NCBI GenBank assembly: GCA_025060295.1
Contig: JANXCH010000001.1
Span: 96,896-160,895, forward strand
Origin: Dehalococcoidia bacterium
GTDB taxonomy: Bacteria; Chloroflexota; Dehalococcoidia; Lucifugimonadales; HRBIN23
Direction: 5' to 3'
DNA: 64,000 nucleotides
The position numbers and the translations under genes were made by a program. How positions within the stretch are numbered: position 1 is the first letter of the stretch; every line of letters starts with the position of its first letter. The notes below the pieces were generated by a model. The model made no database searches and was not told the DNA's origin. It worked only from the letters and a program-made list of their open reading frames with translations. This document shows, piece after piece, positions 48,711-58,485 of the stretch.

Positions 48711-49519
48711 TGATAGAACTGGGGTGGTTCTCCACGGGGCGCGGAGAGGGCTCCCGCGGCCTCCTGCAATCGGTTGTTGAAGCCATCCAGAGGGGATACT
48801 TACAGGCGCACATCCGCTTCGTGTTCTGCAATCGGGAGCCGGGGGAGCACGAGGGCAGCGACAGGTTTATGGCCCTGGTGCGTTCCTATGGTATCCCCCT
48901 GCTGACTCTGTCCTCCCGCCGCTTTCGGCGCGAGTGGGGGGCCGCGACTTTTGATGCCGTCCGCGCTGACTATGACCGCGCTGTGTTACGCCTCATAGAG
49001 CCGTTCAACCCCCAGTTGGTGGTGCTGGCGGGGTATATGCTCATCGTGGGGCCCGAGCTGTGTCGACGCTATCCTATGCTGAACCTGCACCCCGCCCTCC
49101 CTGATGGCCCTCAAGGCACCTGGCAGGAAGTCATCTGGGCTCTTATCGCCCAGAATGCCACGCACAGCGGGGCTATGGTTCACCTGGCCACAGAGGAGGT
49201 GGATAGGGGGCCTGTTGTGACGGTGGTGCGCTTTCCCATTCAGGGTGGCAGGTTTGCACCCTTGTGGGAGCAGGTGCGGGGCCTGACGGTGGAGGAGATG
49301 CGCCAGCGGTGGGGGGAGGCGTTGCCCCTCTTCCAAGCCATCCGCCAGGAGGGGGTGCGTCGGGAGCGCCCCCTTTTAGTGGAGACTTTGCGTGCTTTCG
49401 CTGAAGGCCGTATCCGGCTGGTGAACGGGAGGCCAGTGCGGGCCAATGGGCAACCTCTGCCCTTGTGCTTGGACGAGGCGGTGGAGCGCGCTTTGGCGTC
49501 TGGGGTGCAGGGGGGGTAA
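48710..49519 (+). CDS. Formyltransferase-like protein (PurN/GART family fold)
   Basis: This 269-residue protein has the formyltransferase core: LGWFSTGRGEGSRGLLQSVV, FVFCNREPGEHEGSDRF, LVVLAGYMLIVGPELCRRYP and the catalytic NLHPALPDGPQGTWQEVI with Asn and His. TEEVDRGPVVTVVRFPI contains the conserved Asp. In PurN the post-His segment is usually PSLLPxFxG; here it is PALPDGPQG. The C-terminal ~70 residues are extra. Translation is coupled to the PHP gene by TGATG. It may be a divergent GAR transformylase or an enzyme acting on another amine; no purine genes are near. Confidence 0.75.
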   Translation: MIELGWFSTGRGEGSRGLLQSVVEAIQRGYLQAHIRFVFCNREPGEHEGSDRFMALVRSYGIPLLTLSSRRFRREWGAATFDAVRADYDRAVLRLIEPFNPQLVVLAGYMLIVGPELCRRYPMLNLHPALPDGPQGTWQEVIWALIAQNATHSGAMVHLATEEVDRGPVVTVVRFPIQGGRFAPLWEQVRGLTVEEMRQRWGEALPLFQAIRQEGVRRERPLLVETLRAFAEGRIRLVNGRPVRANGQPLPLCLDEAVERALASGVQGG

Positions 49520-49658
49520 GGAATCAGCGGCGGCTGGAGCGGGCTACCTCCGTAGCAGTTGCCCCCTCATTAAGGGTCTCCCCACATTTCCCCGATGGAG
49601 GTTAGGGGGTGTGGAGTGCCGGCTTTCGCCTTCGGGGGGTGGCCTCAGCCTCTCAGGG

Positions 49659-50966
49659 CTAGGCGGTTTTCCGCAGTTCCGGGTGGGGGAGCTCCACAAG
49701 GGAGCCGTTGGCATCCAGCAGAGTGGGGCGCTTTTTGCCCTGAATCACAGAGCCGTCGATGATGCAACGCCGAACGGTTTTCAGGGAAGGCAGTTCGTAC
49801 ATTACATCCAGGAGCACATCCTCAATAATGGAGCGCAGGCCCCGGGCCCCCGTTTTGCGACGCAGAGCCTCCTCAGCGGCCGCCTCTAGAGCATCGGGGG
49901 TGAACACAAGGTCCACCTTGTCCATAGCAAAGAGGCGTTGGTATTGTTTCACAAGAGCGTTTTTGGGCTGGGTGAGGATGCGGACGAGGTCCTGCTTATC
50001 CAGGGGGTCGAGGGCTACGATCACGGGCATGCGCCCAATGAACTCGGGAATAAAGCCAAACTCCATCAGGTCTTCGGGGATGGTGTAGCGCAAGATGTTG
50101 CCGTCGGGCAGACCCTTCTCCTGGGCGGTCAGGGCCGATTTGAAGCCTATAGAGCGCTTGTCCTTCAGCAGGCGTCGCTCCACGATGCGCTCGAGCCCCT
50201 CAAAGGCCCCGCCGCAGATAAACAGGATGTTGTGGGTGCGCACCTGGATGAACTCTTGATGGGGATGTTTACGCCCCCCCGAGGGAGGCACGTTGGCTAC
50301 GGTGCCCTCCATGATCTTCAGGAGGCCCTGTTGTACCCCTTCCCCCGACACATCTCGGGTGATGGACGGGTTAGGCCCTTTGCGAGCGATTTTGTCCACC
50401 TCGTCTAGGTAGGCGATGCCTTGCTCCGCCCGAGCCACATCCCAGTCGGCCGCCATGACCAAACGCAAGAGGATGTGCTCCACATCCTCGCCCACATACC
50501 CCGCCTCGGTGATGGAGGTGGCGTCGGCAATGGCGAAGGGCACATCCAGAATTTTGGCCAAGGTCTGGGCTAAGAGGGTCTTGCCACTCCCCGTGGGGCC
50601 GATGAGAAGGATGTTGCTCTTCTGCAGTTCCACATCGGAGCCCCCTCCTGCGTCGGTGGAGTGGATGCGCTTGTAGTGGTTATAGACGGCCACGCTGAGC
50701 ACTTTCTTGGCACGCTCCTGCCCTACCACATACTCGTCCAGTTTCTCGTAAATGAGGCGCGGAGTGAGGGGGGTGTGGGGTGGGACAGAGGGGGGCGTGG
50801 GGCGAACCGGGTGGGCCTCGTTGTGGAGCACTTGGGCGCACAGGTGGACACACTCGTCGCAAATAAGCACCTTCCCGGAGCCGGCGATAAGGCGCTTCAC
50901 CTGGTTCTGCCCCTTCCCGCAGAAGGAGCACGAATAGTCGCTTCGCCCGCTACCACGCGTCGTCAC
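49659..50966 (-). CDS. clpX: ATP-dependent Clp protease ATP-binding subunit ClpX
   Basis: ClpX unfolds proteins and feeds them to ClpP. The 435-residue protein has the zinc-binding domain with C13, C16, C36 and C39 (CSFCGKG, then ICDECVHLC). The AAA+ core shows [39 protein letters not shown], the pore-2 region, and the sensor-2 [37 protein letters not shown] is also conserved. The start is GTG 50966. It is 59 nt after clpP in the tig-clpP-clpX order. Confidence 0.96.
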   Translation of the reverse strand: MTTRGSGRSDYSCSFCGKGQNQVKRLIAGSGKVLICDECVHLCAQVLHNEAHPVRPTPPSVPPHTPLTPRLIYEKLDEYVVGQERAKKVLSVAVYNHYKRIHSTDAGGGSDVELQKSNILLIGPTGSGKTLLAQTLAKILDVPFAIADATSITEAGYVGEDVEHILLRLVMAADWDVARAEQGIAYLDEVDKIARKGPNPSITRDVSGEGVQQGLLKIMEGTVANVPPSGGRKHPHQEFIQVRTHNILFICGGAFEGLERIVERRLLKDKRSIGFKSALTAQEKGLPDGNILRYTIPEDLMEFGFIPEFIGRMPVIVALDPLDKQDLVRILTQPKNALVKQYQRLFAMDKVDLVFTPDALEAAAEEALRRKTGARGLRSIIEDVLLDVMYELPSLKTVRRCIIDGSVIQGKKRPTLLDANGSLVELPHPELRKTA

Positions 50967-51025
50967 AGGGGATACACCTCGCTAGGGGCGGGAGCACCAG
51001 CGCCCACCGGAGACCTGGCTATCCA

Positions 51026-51709
51026 CTACCGAGTAGCCCCATCACCCTTGTGGCCACGGGTGAGCACTTCGTCCACGATGCCGTACTCCACTGCTTGTTC
51101 AGCAGTCAAGTAAAAGTCCCGGTCGGTATCCCGTGCCACGCGCTCGTAGGGCTGGCCGGTGTGGCGCGAGATGATTTGGCGAATCTTATCCTGCAGGCGT
51201 AGGATTTCGCGGGCGGCGATTTCAATGTCGGCCGCTTGCCCCTGGGCACCCCCCATGGGCTGGTGCATGTGAATAGTCGAGTTGGGTAAGGCGTAGCGCT
51301 TGCCTTTGGCCCCCGCACAGAGGAGCACCGTAGCCATGCTGGCTGCCAGTCCCACACAGATGGTGGAAATAGCGGGGCGAATAAGCTGCATGGTGTCATA
51401 AATAGCCAGGCCGGCGCTGACAATCCCCCCGGGGGAGTTGATGTAAAGGCTGATGTCCTTGTCTGGATCCTCCCGTTCCAGATAGAGAAGTTGGGCGATG
51501 ACCAGGTTGGCAACCTGATCGGTTATGGGCGTGCCCAGGAACACGATGCGCTCCCGGAGCAGGAGGGAATAGATGTCAAAGGCGCGCTCGCCCCGTGCCC
51601 CGCTCTCAATGACCATGGGGATAACTGCCTGGGGGGGATTGGGCAAGGCGCCTGTGGACGGAGAGGGCGTCCAGATTCGGCTCTGTTGGGGCGTCCGCTC
51701 GTGTGCCAT
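51026..51709 (-). CDS. clpP: ATP-dependent Clp protease proteolytic subunit ClpP
   Basis: ClpP is the serine protease chamber used by ClpX. The 227-residue protein has a Pro-rich N-terminal extension (about 30 residues) before [20 protein letters not shown], the usual start of ClpP, so a cleaved propeptide is likely. The catalytic Ser is in [20 protein letters not shown], the His in [16 protein letters not shown], and the Asp in the [14 protein letters not shown] segment. ATG 51709 is 10 nt after tig. ORF extension to 51835 overlaps tig and is not used. Confidence 0.95.
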   Translation of the reverse strand: MAHERTPQQSRIWTPSPSTGALPNPPQAVIPMVIESGARGERAFDIYSLLLRERIVFLGTPITDQVANLVIAQLLYLEREDPDKDISLYINSPGGIVSAGLAIYDTMQLIRPAISTICVGLAASMATVLLCAGAKGKRYALPNSTIHMHQPMGGAQGQAADIEIAAREILRLQDKIRQIISRHTGQPYERVARDTDRDFYLTAEQAVEYGIVDEVLTRGHKGDGATR

Positions 51710-51719
51710 AGTGTCCACC

Positions 51720-53051
51720 TCACTGTGCGTGGGGTGCCGGGCCCCCCTGTGGTGGAGGGGGCTGTTCCGTAGTGGGCTGGCTGGCGATTTGCACCATGCG
51801 TTGCAAGGCCTTCCGCCGCGCGATGATGCGGGCAACAGCCTCCCTACCCGCAGGCTCCTGGAGAGCGCGGAAAAGCTCCCTATCTCGGCGCTGATTCGGG
51901 CGCGCGAGGCCTTGCAGTTCCGCCTCTACCTCCTGTGGCGTAACCTGGATACCCTCAACCTGGGCGATGCGATCCAGAAGATACCGTTCCTCAACCCTCC
52001 GCTTGGCTTCAGGGTAGAGTTCCTCGCGCATCTGATTGAGGGTCTTGCCTTGACTTTGGAGCCAACGTTCCAGGGTTATACCCTGGGCTGACAGGTCCTC
52101 CTGATAATGCTCTATGAGGTGCTCCACCTCCTGTTCCAACAGCAAGGGGGGCACTTCCACTTGGGCCTTCTGGCGCAGGGCCTCCAGGACGCGCCGGCGG
52201 TAGCGTTCGCGCTGGAGCGTCTCCTTCTCCGCTTGCAGGCGCTCTTTGAGGCGGGCCTTGAGGGCTTCTAGGCTGTCCACAGAAGGATCCACCTGGCGAG
52301 CGAAGGCGTCGTCCACGGCGGGCAAAACGGGTGCTTTGATATCCTTGACCAGCACCCGATAGGCGCAAGGCTTTCCCCGCAGACCCGGGTCAGGATAGTC
52401 CGCCGGAATCGGGAGGGTAAACTCCCGCACCTCCCCCCTGTTGGCACCTAGCAGTTTCTGCATAAACTCCTGGCCCAGCAGGAAACCGCTTTCGCCCACC
52501 ACGAAAGGCAAGTCGGCCTCCTGGAACACCTGATGGCCTTCTACCACACCCGTGAGGGAAGCCACAATCATATCTCCCACTTGGCAAGGGCGGGCGACGG
52601 ACTCCCAGGTGGTGTGGCGACGGCGCAGGGCCTCCAGGAGGCGTTGCACATCCTCGTCGGTGGCGTAGACAGGCTCTAGCGGGATGCGAATGGAGGTGTA
52701 ATCACCCAGGTCCACCACCGGCTCTAAAGGGATAGTGGCCTTGAGGGTCACGGGGTTGCGGTTGACCACCTCTACATGGGGGGTGCCCCCGAGGGGGAGA
52801 TCCTGCTCCCGCACTACTCTCTGCGTGACCTCGGGAGTGAGGAGGTCTAGAGCCTCCTCTAGCAGGCCCTCCCGTCCCACCAGGCGCTCCACCAACGGGC
52901 GGGGTGCTTTGCCCGGGCGAAATCCCGGGATAGCCAAACGCTGGGCGATACGGCGGTAGGCCCGTTCCAAAAAGGGTTCTACTTCCCGGGGCTCCAGTTC
53001 AATGGTGAGGACGGTTTGGCGACGCTCGGAGGTTTCCGGGACGACTTTCAT
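51720..53051 (-). CDS. tig: Trigger factor (ribosome-associated chaperone and prolyl isomerase)
   Basis: Trigger factor meets nascent chains at the ribosome exit. The 443-residue protein has the ribosome-binding domain with the signature [17 protein letters not shown] near residue 43. The FKBP-type domain follows ([38 protein letters not shown]), then the C-terminal helical chaperone domain (about 240-420). A Gln/Pro-rich tail ([13 protein letters not shown]) ends it. ATG 53051 has AGGAGGG. It leads tig-clpP-clpX. Confidence 0.94.
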   Translation of the reverse strand: MKVVPETSERRQTVLTIELEPREVEPFLERAYRRIAQRLAIPGFRPGKAPRPLVERLVGREGLLEEALDLLTPEVTQRVVREQDLPLGGTPHVEVVNRNPVTLKATIPLEPVVDLGDYTSIRIPLEPVYATDEDVQRLLEALRRRHTTWESVARPCQVGDMIVASLTGVVEGHQVFQEADLPFVVGESGFLLGQEFMQKLLGANRGEVREFTLPIPADYPDPGLRGKPCAYRVLVKDIKAPVLPAVDDAFARQVDPSVDSLEALKARLKERLQAEKETLQRERYRRRVLEALRQKAQVEVPPLLLEQEVEHLIEHYQEDLSAQGITLERWLQSQGKTLNQMREELYPEAKRRVEERYLLDRIAQVEGIQVTPQEVEAELQGLARPNQRRDRELFRALQEPAGREAVARIIARRKALQRMVQIASQPTTEQPPPPQGGPAPHAQ

Positions 53052-53083
53052 AAGCCCTCCTGGGGTTTCGCGCTCCTGGTAAC

Positions 53084-53092
53084 ATTGTAGCA
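53084..53092 (-). promoter_or_regulatory. Extended -10 element for tig-clpP-clpX
   Basis: On the minus strand TGCTACAAT lies 33 nt before the tig ATG. It matches the 9-mer before the response regulator. No good -35 at the normal distance. Confidence 0.45.
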
Positions 53093-53108
53093 CGGTGGGA
53101 AAGGAGAC

Positions 53109-53789
53109 TTATCCGGTGGGTGCCTGTTCCGGGACAAGGTCACAGTAGGCCCAGCGTCCCCGCACCACCCGCTGGCCTGGGGTAAACAGCACAGGGTGGC
53201 GAAACAGGGGCCCCTGGTAGACGAAGGTGTGGAACTCCCCGTTTTCCCCACAGGGGTCAACACCTGGGGGTAGGTCGGCCAAGAGGTTCTGGTCAAACTC
53301 CCGACCCGCGAAGGAGGGTGGCAAGACCTGGGTATCCACGCATACCACAATGGCTTTGAAGCCCAGGCTCAACACCTCCTGGGCTACGAGGGGGGTGGGG
53401 CGCTTCCAGAGGGGGAAGAGGGCATGCCAGCCGATCTGGTCTAGCATCCGCTCCCGATAGGCGCGAACATCTTCGAGAAACAGGTCGCCAAAGGCGGCTA
53501 TCCTCACCCCCTCCTGGGTGAGGGTGTTCAACGCCTGACGCATGGCCCCTTCATAGGTGTCGTTGGAAGCATCCTGGGGGATCCAGACCGGTCGCAGGGG
53601 GAGACCTATCGCCTGTGCCTGGGCCTGTAAGAGAGGGAAGCGGATGCCGCTCATGCTCACCCGCTCGTAGCCCTGGGTAAAGGTGGTCAAAAGGCCTACC
53701 ACCCGGTAGCGGGGGTCACGGAGCAAATAGTACAGGGCGAGGGTGCTGTCCTTCCCCCCACTCCACGACATTATGACCTTCTCAACCAT
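53109..53789 (-). CDS. PP-loop ATP pyrophosphatase (Dph6-like diphthamide-synthase family)
   Basis: This 226-residue adenine-nucleotide alpha hydrolase has the PP-loop SWSGGKDSTLALYYLL at residues 8-23. LPLRPVWIPQDASNDTYEGA, IAAFGDLFLEDVRAYRERML and GVDPCGENGEFHTFVYQGPL match the Dph6/ATP-PPase family (diphthine-ammonia ligase in eukaryotes and archaea). Bacteria do not make diphthamide, so the bacterial substrate is not known. ATG 53789 has AGAGGAG. The frame extends to 53939 over the rpsO promoter and is not used upstream. Confidence 0.86.
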   Translation of the reverse strand: MVEKVIMSWSGGKDSTLALYYLLRDPRYRVVGLLTTFTQGYERVSMSGIRFPLLQAQAQAIGLPLRPVWIPQDASNDTYEGAMRQALNTLTQEGVRIAAFGDLFLEDVRAYRERMLDQIGWHALFPLWKRPTPLVAQEVLSLGFKAIVVCVDTQVLPPSFAGREFDQNLLADLPPGVDPCGENGEFHTFVYQGPLFRHPVLFTPGQRVVRGRWAYCDLVPEQAPTG

Positions 53790-53872
53790 AGGTCTCCTCT
53801 CCCCGGTACTGTAATGGGAAAGGGATGGCGCAGGGAAGAGCGGGGAGTCTTGCGTAACAAGGAGAAGGGGTA

Positions 53873-53881
53873 TGGTATAAT
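53873..53881 (+). promoter_or_regulatory. Extended -10 promoter of rpsO-pnp
   Basis: TGGTATAAT carries a perfect TATAAT with extended TG, 36 nt before the rpsO GTG. TTGCGT occurs at a 20-nt spacing, which is longer than ideal. Confidence 0.6.
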
Positions 53882-53917
53882 CTATAGGCAAAAGACAAGC
53901 AACCGACGAGGAACAGC

Positions 53918-54181
53918 GTGGACAAGGGGCGCAAGGCACAGCTGATCAAAGAGTTTCAGACGCATTCTCAAGATACTGGCTCCACCGAGGTGCAAGTGGC
54001 GCTGCTCACCGAGCGCATCAACGCTCTCACTGAGCACTTGCGCCAGCACAAGAAGGACTTTCACTCGCGAGTGGGTTTGTTGAAACTGGTGGGCCAGCGC
54101 AGGCGTCTGCTGGCCTATTTGGCACGGGAGGATGTGCACCGCTACCGGGCCCTCCTGGCGCGCCTGGGCCTGCGGAAGTAA
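53918..54181 (+). CDS. rpsO: 30S ribosomal protein S15
   Basis: S15 binds the central domain of 16S rRNA early in small-subunit assembly. The 87-residue protein has the full signature: [40 protein letters not shown] and [20 protein letters not shown]. The start is GTG 53918. It lies 55 nt upstream of pnp, the widespread rpsO-pnp pair. Confidence 0.97.
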   Translation: MDKGRKAQLIKEFQTHSQDTGSTEVQVALLTERINALTEHLRQHKKDFHSRVGLLKLVGQRRRLLAYLAREDVHRYRALLARLGLRK

Positions 54182-54236
54182 CACCCCCAGCCGGTGTGCT
54201 TGTTCCTCGGGAGCGGTGCGGCAGGAGTAGACCCGC

Positions 54237-56507
54237 ATGTCAAGGGAGTATCGTCGTTTCCAGTGCGAGGTGGCGGGACGCCTCCTGACCATTGAGACTG
54301 GCCATGTGGCGGAACAAGCCAATGGGGCCGTAACAGTCCGAATGGGGGACACCGTCCTCCTGGTAACAGCGTGTATGTCCCCCGCGTCCCGAGAAGGGAC
54401 GGACTTCTTCCCCCTGACAGTGGACTACGAGGAGCGCCTGTATGCGGCGGGGAAGATACCAGGGAGTTTCTTCCGCCGCGAGGCGCGCCCCAGTCAGGAG
54501 GCCATTCTGGCGGCACGGCTAACCGACCGCGCCATTCGCCCCCTCTTCCCCAAGGGCTTCCGCAACGAGGTGCAGATCATCGCCACAGTGTTGTCCGTGG
54601 ATATGGAACACCAGCCCGATATCCTGGCGGGCATTGGGGCCTCGGCCGCTTTGGCCATATCCGACATCCCCTTTGACGGCCCCGTGGGCATGTGCCGTGT
54701 GGCGGTCATTGGAGACCACGTGGTGCCTTTGCCCTCTTACAGTCAGTTGAAGGAGAGCGTGCTGGACTTGGCGGTGGCCAGTGTGGAGGATGCGGTGGTG
54801 ATGTTGGAGGCCGGGGCTAAGGAGGTCTCCGAGGATGTTTTCCTGCAGGCGGTGCGCACAGGCCACGAGGTCAATCGGGTTCTCATCGCCTTCATCCAGG
54901 AGATGGCCCAGGCAGTGGGCCGGCCCAAGGCCCCCTATATCCCCGCCCCGAGCCCTGACCCTGCCCTGGTGCACGAGATTTTGGCTCGGTTTGAGGCCCA
55001 GGTTCGCCACGCAGTGTTTAGCGGAGCCGAAAAGGGGGAGCGCGTAGCCGCCCTGGATGCTTTGCAGAAGGAAGTTAGCACAGCCTTCCAGGAGCGTTTC
55101 ACTCCTGAGCAGATTGGGTTGGCTTTCCATGAAGCGGTGCGCACCGTCTTCCGCAAGGGGGTTTTGGAGGAGGGGCGCCGCCCCGACGGTCGCGGCCCTC
55201 GGGAGTTGCGCCCCATCACCTGCCAGGTGGGCCTCCTCCCCCGCACCCACGGCACGGGTCTGTTCCGGCGGGGCCAGACCCAGGTGCTGACGATCACCAC
55301 CCTAGGCTCTTTGGGGGAGCGCCAGGAATTGGACACCCTCAGCCCCGAAGAGACGAAGCGCTATATCCACCACTACAACTTCCCCCCCTACTCCACCGGC
55401 GAGGTGCGCCGTATCGGTTCCCCAGGGCGTCGGGAAATTGGGCACGGTGCGTTGGCTGAGCGCGCCCTTCTTCCCCTCATCCCCTCTGAGGAGGAATTCC
55501 CCTACACCATTCGCCTCGTGTCAGAGGTGATGAGTTCTAACGGCTCCACCTCCATGGCCTCGGTGTGTGGCAGTAGCCTGTCATTGATGGACGCAGGGGT
55601 GCCTATCCCACGCCATGTGGCCGGCATCGCTATTGGCCTGGTATCCGACGACAAGGGGCGGTATCAGGTGCTCACGGATATCCAGGGCTTGGAGGACCAC
55701 GAAGGGGATATGGACTTCAAGGTGGCGGGCACAGAGCGGGGTCTGACGGCGGTGCAGATGGATGTGAAAATTCGGGGCGTGGGTGAGGCCATCCTTCGCC
55801 AGGCCCTGGAGCAGGCGCGAGAGGCGCGCGTGATTATCCTGGAGAAGATGACGGCCACTATCGCTCAGCCCCGCCCCACCGTGAGCCCCTATGCCCCCAA
55901 GGTGCTGCGGATGACTATCCCCGTGGACAAAATCGGGGCCCTCATCGGCCCTGGCGGGAAGACCATCCGCTCCATTATTGAGCAGACCAAGACGACCATT
56001 GATGTGGAGGACGACGGCACGGTGCTCATCGGCTCGCCGGACCCGGAGGCTCTGGAGCGGGCGCGGGCGGTTATCGCCAACATTATCCAAGAGGTGAAGG
56101 TGGGGGGCATCTATACGGGGAGGGTAACACGCCTGGCCCCCTTCGGGGCGTTCGTAGAGATCTTCCCGGGCAAAGAGGGGCTGGTGCCTGTGGCCGAACT
56201 GAGCGAACGGCGCATCTCACGCCCCGAGGAGGAGGTGAAGGTGGGTGACGAGATAACAGTGGTGGTAACGGAGATAGACCGTTTGGGGCGCATCAACCTC
56301 TCCCGTAAGGCGCTGTTCCGTCCCCCCGATACCCCTGCGGAGCCCCCTCCCCGCCCTGCCCCGCCTTCTCCGCGGCGTCCCTCCCCTCCCCCACGCCCCG
56401 CGGGGGGCCCCCCCAGCCGCCCCAGTCCCCCCGCTCCCCGCATCACACCCCCATCCCCACCGAGACGGGATGGCGGATGGCGTCCCGGCCCCCGGAGGGG
56501 ACCATGA
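54237..56507 (+). CDS. pnp: Polynucleotide phosphorylase with Pro-rich C-terminal tail
   Basis: PNPase degrades RNA 3'-5' by phosphorolysis and can add tails. The 756-residue protein has two RNase PH domains (FFPLTVDYEERLYAAGKIPG; then SSNGSTSMASVCGSSLSLMD in the active second copy). The KH domain is MTIPVDKIGALIGPGGKTIR near residue 560, and the S1 domain begins GGIYTGRVTRLAPFGAFVEI. The last ~60 residues are nearly all Pro, Arg and Ser, ending GGWRPGPRRGP; this tail is unusual. The ATGA overlap couples it to dapB. Confidence 0.96.
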   Translation: MSREYRRFQCEVAGRLLTIETGHVAEQANGAVTVRMGDTVLLVTACMSPASREGTDFFPLTVDYEERLYAAGKIPGSFFRREARPSQEAILAARLTDRAIRPLFPKGFRNEVQIIATVLSVDMEHQPDILAGIGASAALAISDIPFDGPVGMCRVAVIGDHVVPLPSYSQLKESVLDLAVASVEDAVVMLEAGAKEVSEDVFLQAVRTGHEVNRVLIAFIQEMAQAVGRPKAPYIPAPSPDPALVHEILARFEAQVRHAVFSGAEKGERVAALDALQKEVSTAFQERFTPEQIGLAFHEAVRTVFRKGVLEEGRRPDGRGPRELRPITCQVGLLPRTHGTGLFRRGQTQVLTITTLGSLGERQELDTLSPEETKRYIHHYNFPPYSTGEVRRIGSPGRREIGHGALAERALLPLIPSEEEFPYTIRLVSEVMSSNGSTSMASVCGSSLSLMDAGVPIPRHVAGIAIGLVSDDKGRYQVLTDIQGLEDHEGDMDFKVAGTERGLTAVQMDVKIRGVGEAILRQALEQAREARVIILEKMTATIAQPRPTVSPYAPKVLRMTIPVDKIGALIGPGGKTIRSIIEQTKTTIDVEDDGTVLIGSPDPEALERARAVIANIIQEVKVGGIYTGRVTRLAPFGAFVEIFPGKEGLVPVAELSERRISRPEEEVKVGDEITVVVTEIDRLGRINLSRKALFRPPDTPAEPPPRPAPPSPRRPSPPPRPAGGPPSRPSPPAPRITPPSPPRRDGGWRPGPRRGP

Positions 56508-57316
56508 GTAGCCAGCCAGCGCCCCTACGCGTCATTGTGCACGGCGTGTCGGGGCGTATGGGGCAAGAGGTGCTCCGCGCTTTGGCGCGCACGCCTGACC
56601 TCCTCCCTGTGGGGGGTGTGCACCGAAGGGCCTCGGCTGATACTCTCCCATTGCCCGAAGGCAGGGGAGTTATCCTTCTGGCTCCCACGTTGGAGGCCTT
56701 GCTGGGGCGGGTGCACGCCCATGTAGTGGTGGACTTCACCACGGCCGAGGCATGCCTTCAGGCGGCGCGGGTGGCGCTGGGGCGGGGCCTGCACTTCGTT
56801 ACGGGCACAACAGGCCTTACCCAAGACCATCTGGGGGAGATGGACCGCCTGGCGCGGCAGCACGGGGTGGGGGTGATTGTGGCACCCAACTTCGCCGTGG
56901 GGGCGGTGCTTCTTATTCATCTGTCCCGCCTGGTGGGGAGATATTTTGACTACGCCGATGTGATTGAGGCCCACCACGAGGCCAAGATTGACGCCCCCTC
57001 GGGCACCGCTTTGGCCATCGCCCGCGCATTGGCAGAGGGGCGGGGTTCCCCCTTTACCCGCCCCACACCCGAGAAGGAGCCCTTGCCGGGGAGCCGCGGA
57101 GCAGACCTGCACGGAGTAGGTATTCACGCCCTGCGGATGCAAGGGCGGCTGGCCCACCACGAGGTCATTTTGGGCACGGCCGGGCAGACGCTCTCCCTGC
57201 GCCACGACACCATCAGCAGGGAGTGCTATATACCAGGGGTGCTTTTGGCCCTGCGCCGAGTGCATGCATATAAAGGGCTTGTCTACGGCCTTGACAAGGT
57301 GATGGGGCTACCCTAG
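56504..57316 (+). CDS. dapB: 4-hydroxy-tetrahydrodipicolinate reductase
   Basis: DapB makes tetrahydrodipicolinate in the lysine/diaminopimelate pathway, using NAD(P)H. The 270-residue protein starts VIVHGVSGRMGQEVLRAL (nucleotide loop). It has VVDFTTAEACL, HFVTGTTGLTQDH, IVAPNFAVGAVLL and the catalytic VIEAHHEAKIDAPSGTALAI near residue 155. RHDTISRECYIPGVLLAL ends the fold. ATG 56504 overlaps the pnp stop by 4 nt. It clusters with asd and dapA, so three consecutive lysine-pathway genes are together. Confidence 0.95.
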   Translation: MSSQPAPLRVIVHGVSGRMGQEVLRALARTPDLLPVGGVHRRASADTLPLPEGRGVILLAPTLEALLGRVHAHVVVDFTTAEACLQAARVALGRGLHFVTGTTGLTQDHLGEMDRLARQHGVGVIVAPNFAVGAVLLIHLSRLVGRYFDYADVIEAHHEAKIDAPSGTALAIARALAEGRGSPFTRPTPEKEPLPGSRGADLHGVGIHALRMQGRLAHHEVILGTAGQTLSLRHDTISRECYIPGVLLALRRVHAYKGLVYGLDKVMGLP

Positions 57317-57449
57317 CATAGGCCCCAAGAGGAGGACAAGGGCCTTGCACAGTCTTCTTTGGCACCTTCTCGGCAAGCCCCGCTAGGCGGGGCGAAGGCA
57401 GACACTGTTCGTCCGTCCACTCTGACCTTATGGGTATGGAGGTGCCTCT

Positions 57450-58481
57450 GTGCAAGCCTGTAACATCGCTGTCCTGGGCGCAACCGGAGCCGTTGGGCGC
57501 GTCTTCCTCTCCCTCCTAGAACAGCGACGTTTTCCTGTCCGCTCCCTGCGCCTGTTCGCCTCGGCCCGCTCCGCCGGCCAGCGGGTGCGCGTCCTGGGGC
57601 AGGAGTGCATTGTGGAGGAGCCTACCCCCCAGGCCCTTCAGGGGGTGGACATTGTGTTCATCTCCGCTTCGGGGGAGGTGAGCCGCCGCTGGGCACCTCT
57701 CGCTGTCCAGGCAGGAGCGCTAGTAATTGACGATTCCTCCGTCTTCCGCATGGACCCTCACGTGCCCTTGGTCATCCCGGAGGTGAACGCTGACGACCTG
57801 GCCTCTCATCGGGGTATTATTTCCATCCCCAACTGCTCCACCACGGCGCTGGTGATGGCCATCTATCCCATCCATCGTGTCAACCCCATTCAGCGCATCG
57901 TTGTGGACACCTATCAGTCGGTCTCCGGGACGGGGCGGGCGGCCATGGAGGAACTGCGGGAGCAGACCCGCGCCCTCTTGAACGGCGAAGAGCATCCTCC
58001 CCGGGTGTATCCCCAGCGCATCGCTTTCAACCTGTTCCCCCACATTGACGCCTTTTTGGATAACGGCTATACCAAAGAGGAGTGGAAGATGGTGGAGGAG
58101 ACGCGCAAGATTATGCACGCCCCAGATCTGCGCATCTCCGCCACCTGTGTGCGGGTGCCTGTGTTCCTGTGCCACAGTGAAGCGGTGCACCTGGAGTTGA
58201 CCTACCCCATGTCCCCCGAGGAGGCGCGGGAGGTGCTCTCCGCTTTCCCCGGGGTAGAAGTGCTGGATGAGCCGAAGGCGGGGCGCTACCCCACACCCCT
58301 TCTCGGCGAGGGGCGCGACCCTGTTTATGTGGGGCGCATCCGGCGGGATGCCTCCCATCCACGGGGGCTAGCCCTGTGGGTGGTGTCTGACAACCTCCGC
58401 AAGGGGGCGGCTTTGAATGCCCTGCAGATCGCCGAAACGGTGCTCCAGCGCAACCTGCTCCCCACCGCAGGAAGGAGGTAG
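57450..58481 (+). CDS. asd: Aspartate-semialdehyde dehydrogenase
   Basis: Asd reduces aspartyl phosphate to the semialdehyde shared by Lys, Met and Thr synthesis. The 343-residue protein has NIAVLGATGAVGRVFLSLL, SASGEVSRRWAP, the catalytic Cys in GIISIPNCSTTALVMAIYP near residue 129, and the His in ISATCVRVPVFLCHSEAVHL. GTG 57450 has GGAGG. The 133-nt gap from dapB holds a GCCCCG/CGGGGC hairpin but no U-tract, so it may only space the genes. dapA follows after 4 nt. Confidence 0.95.
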   Translation: MQACNIAVLGATGAVGRVFLSLLEQRRFPVRSLRLFASARSAGQRVRVLGQECIVEEPTPQALQGVDIVFISASGEVSRRWAPLAVQAGALVIDDSSVFRMDPHVPLVIPEVNADDLASHRGIISIPNCSTTALVMAIYPIHRVNPIQRIVVDTYQSVSGTGRAAMEELREQTRALLNGEEHPPRVYPQRIAFNLFPHIDAFLDNGYTKEEWKMVEETRKIMHAPDLRISATCVRVPVFLCHSEAVHLELTYPMSPEEAREVLSAFPGVEVLDEPKAGRYPTPLLGEGRDPVYVGRIRRDASHPRGLALWVVSDNLRKGAALNALQIAETVLQRNLLPTAGRR

Positions 58482-58485
58482 TGGC

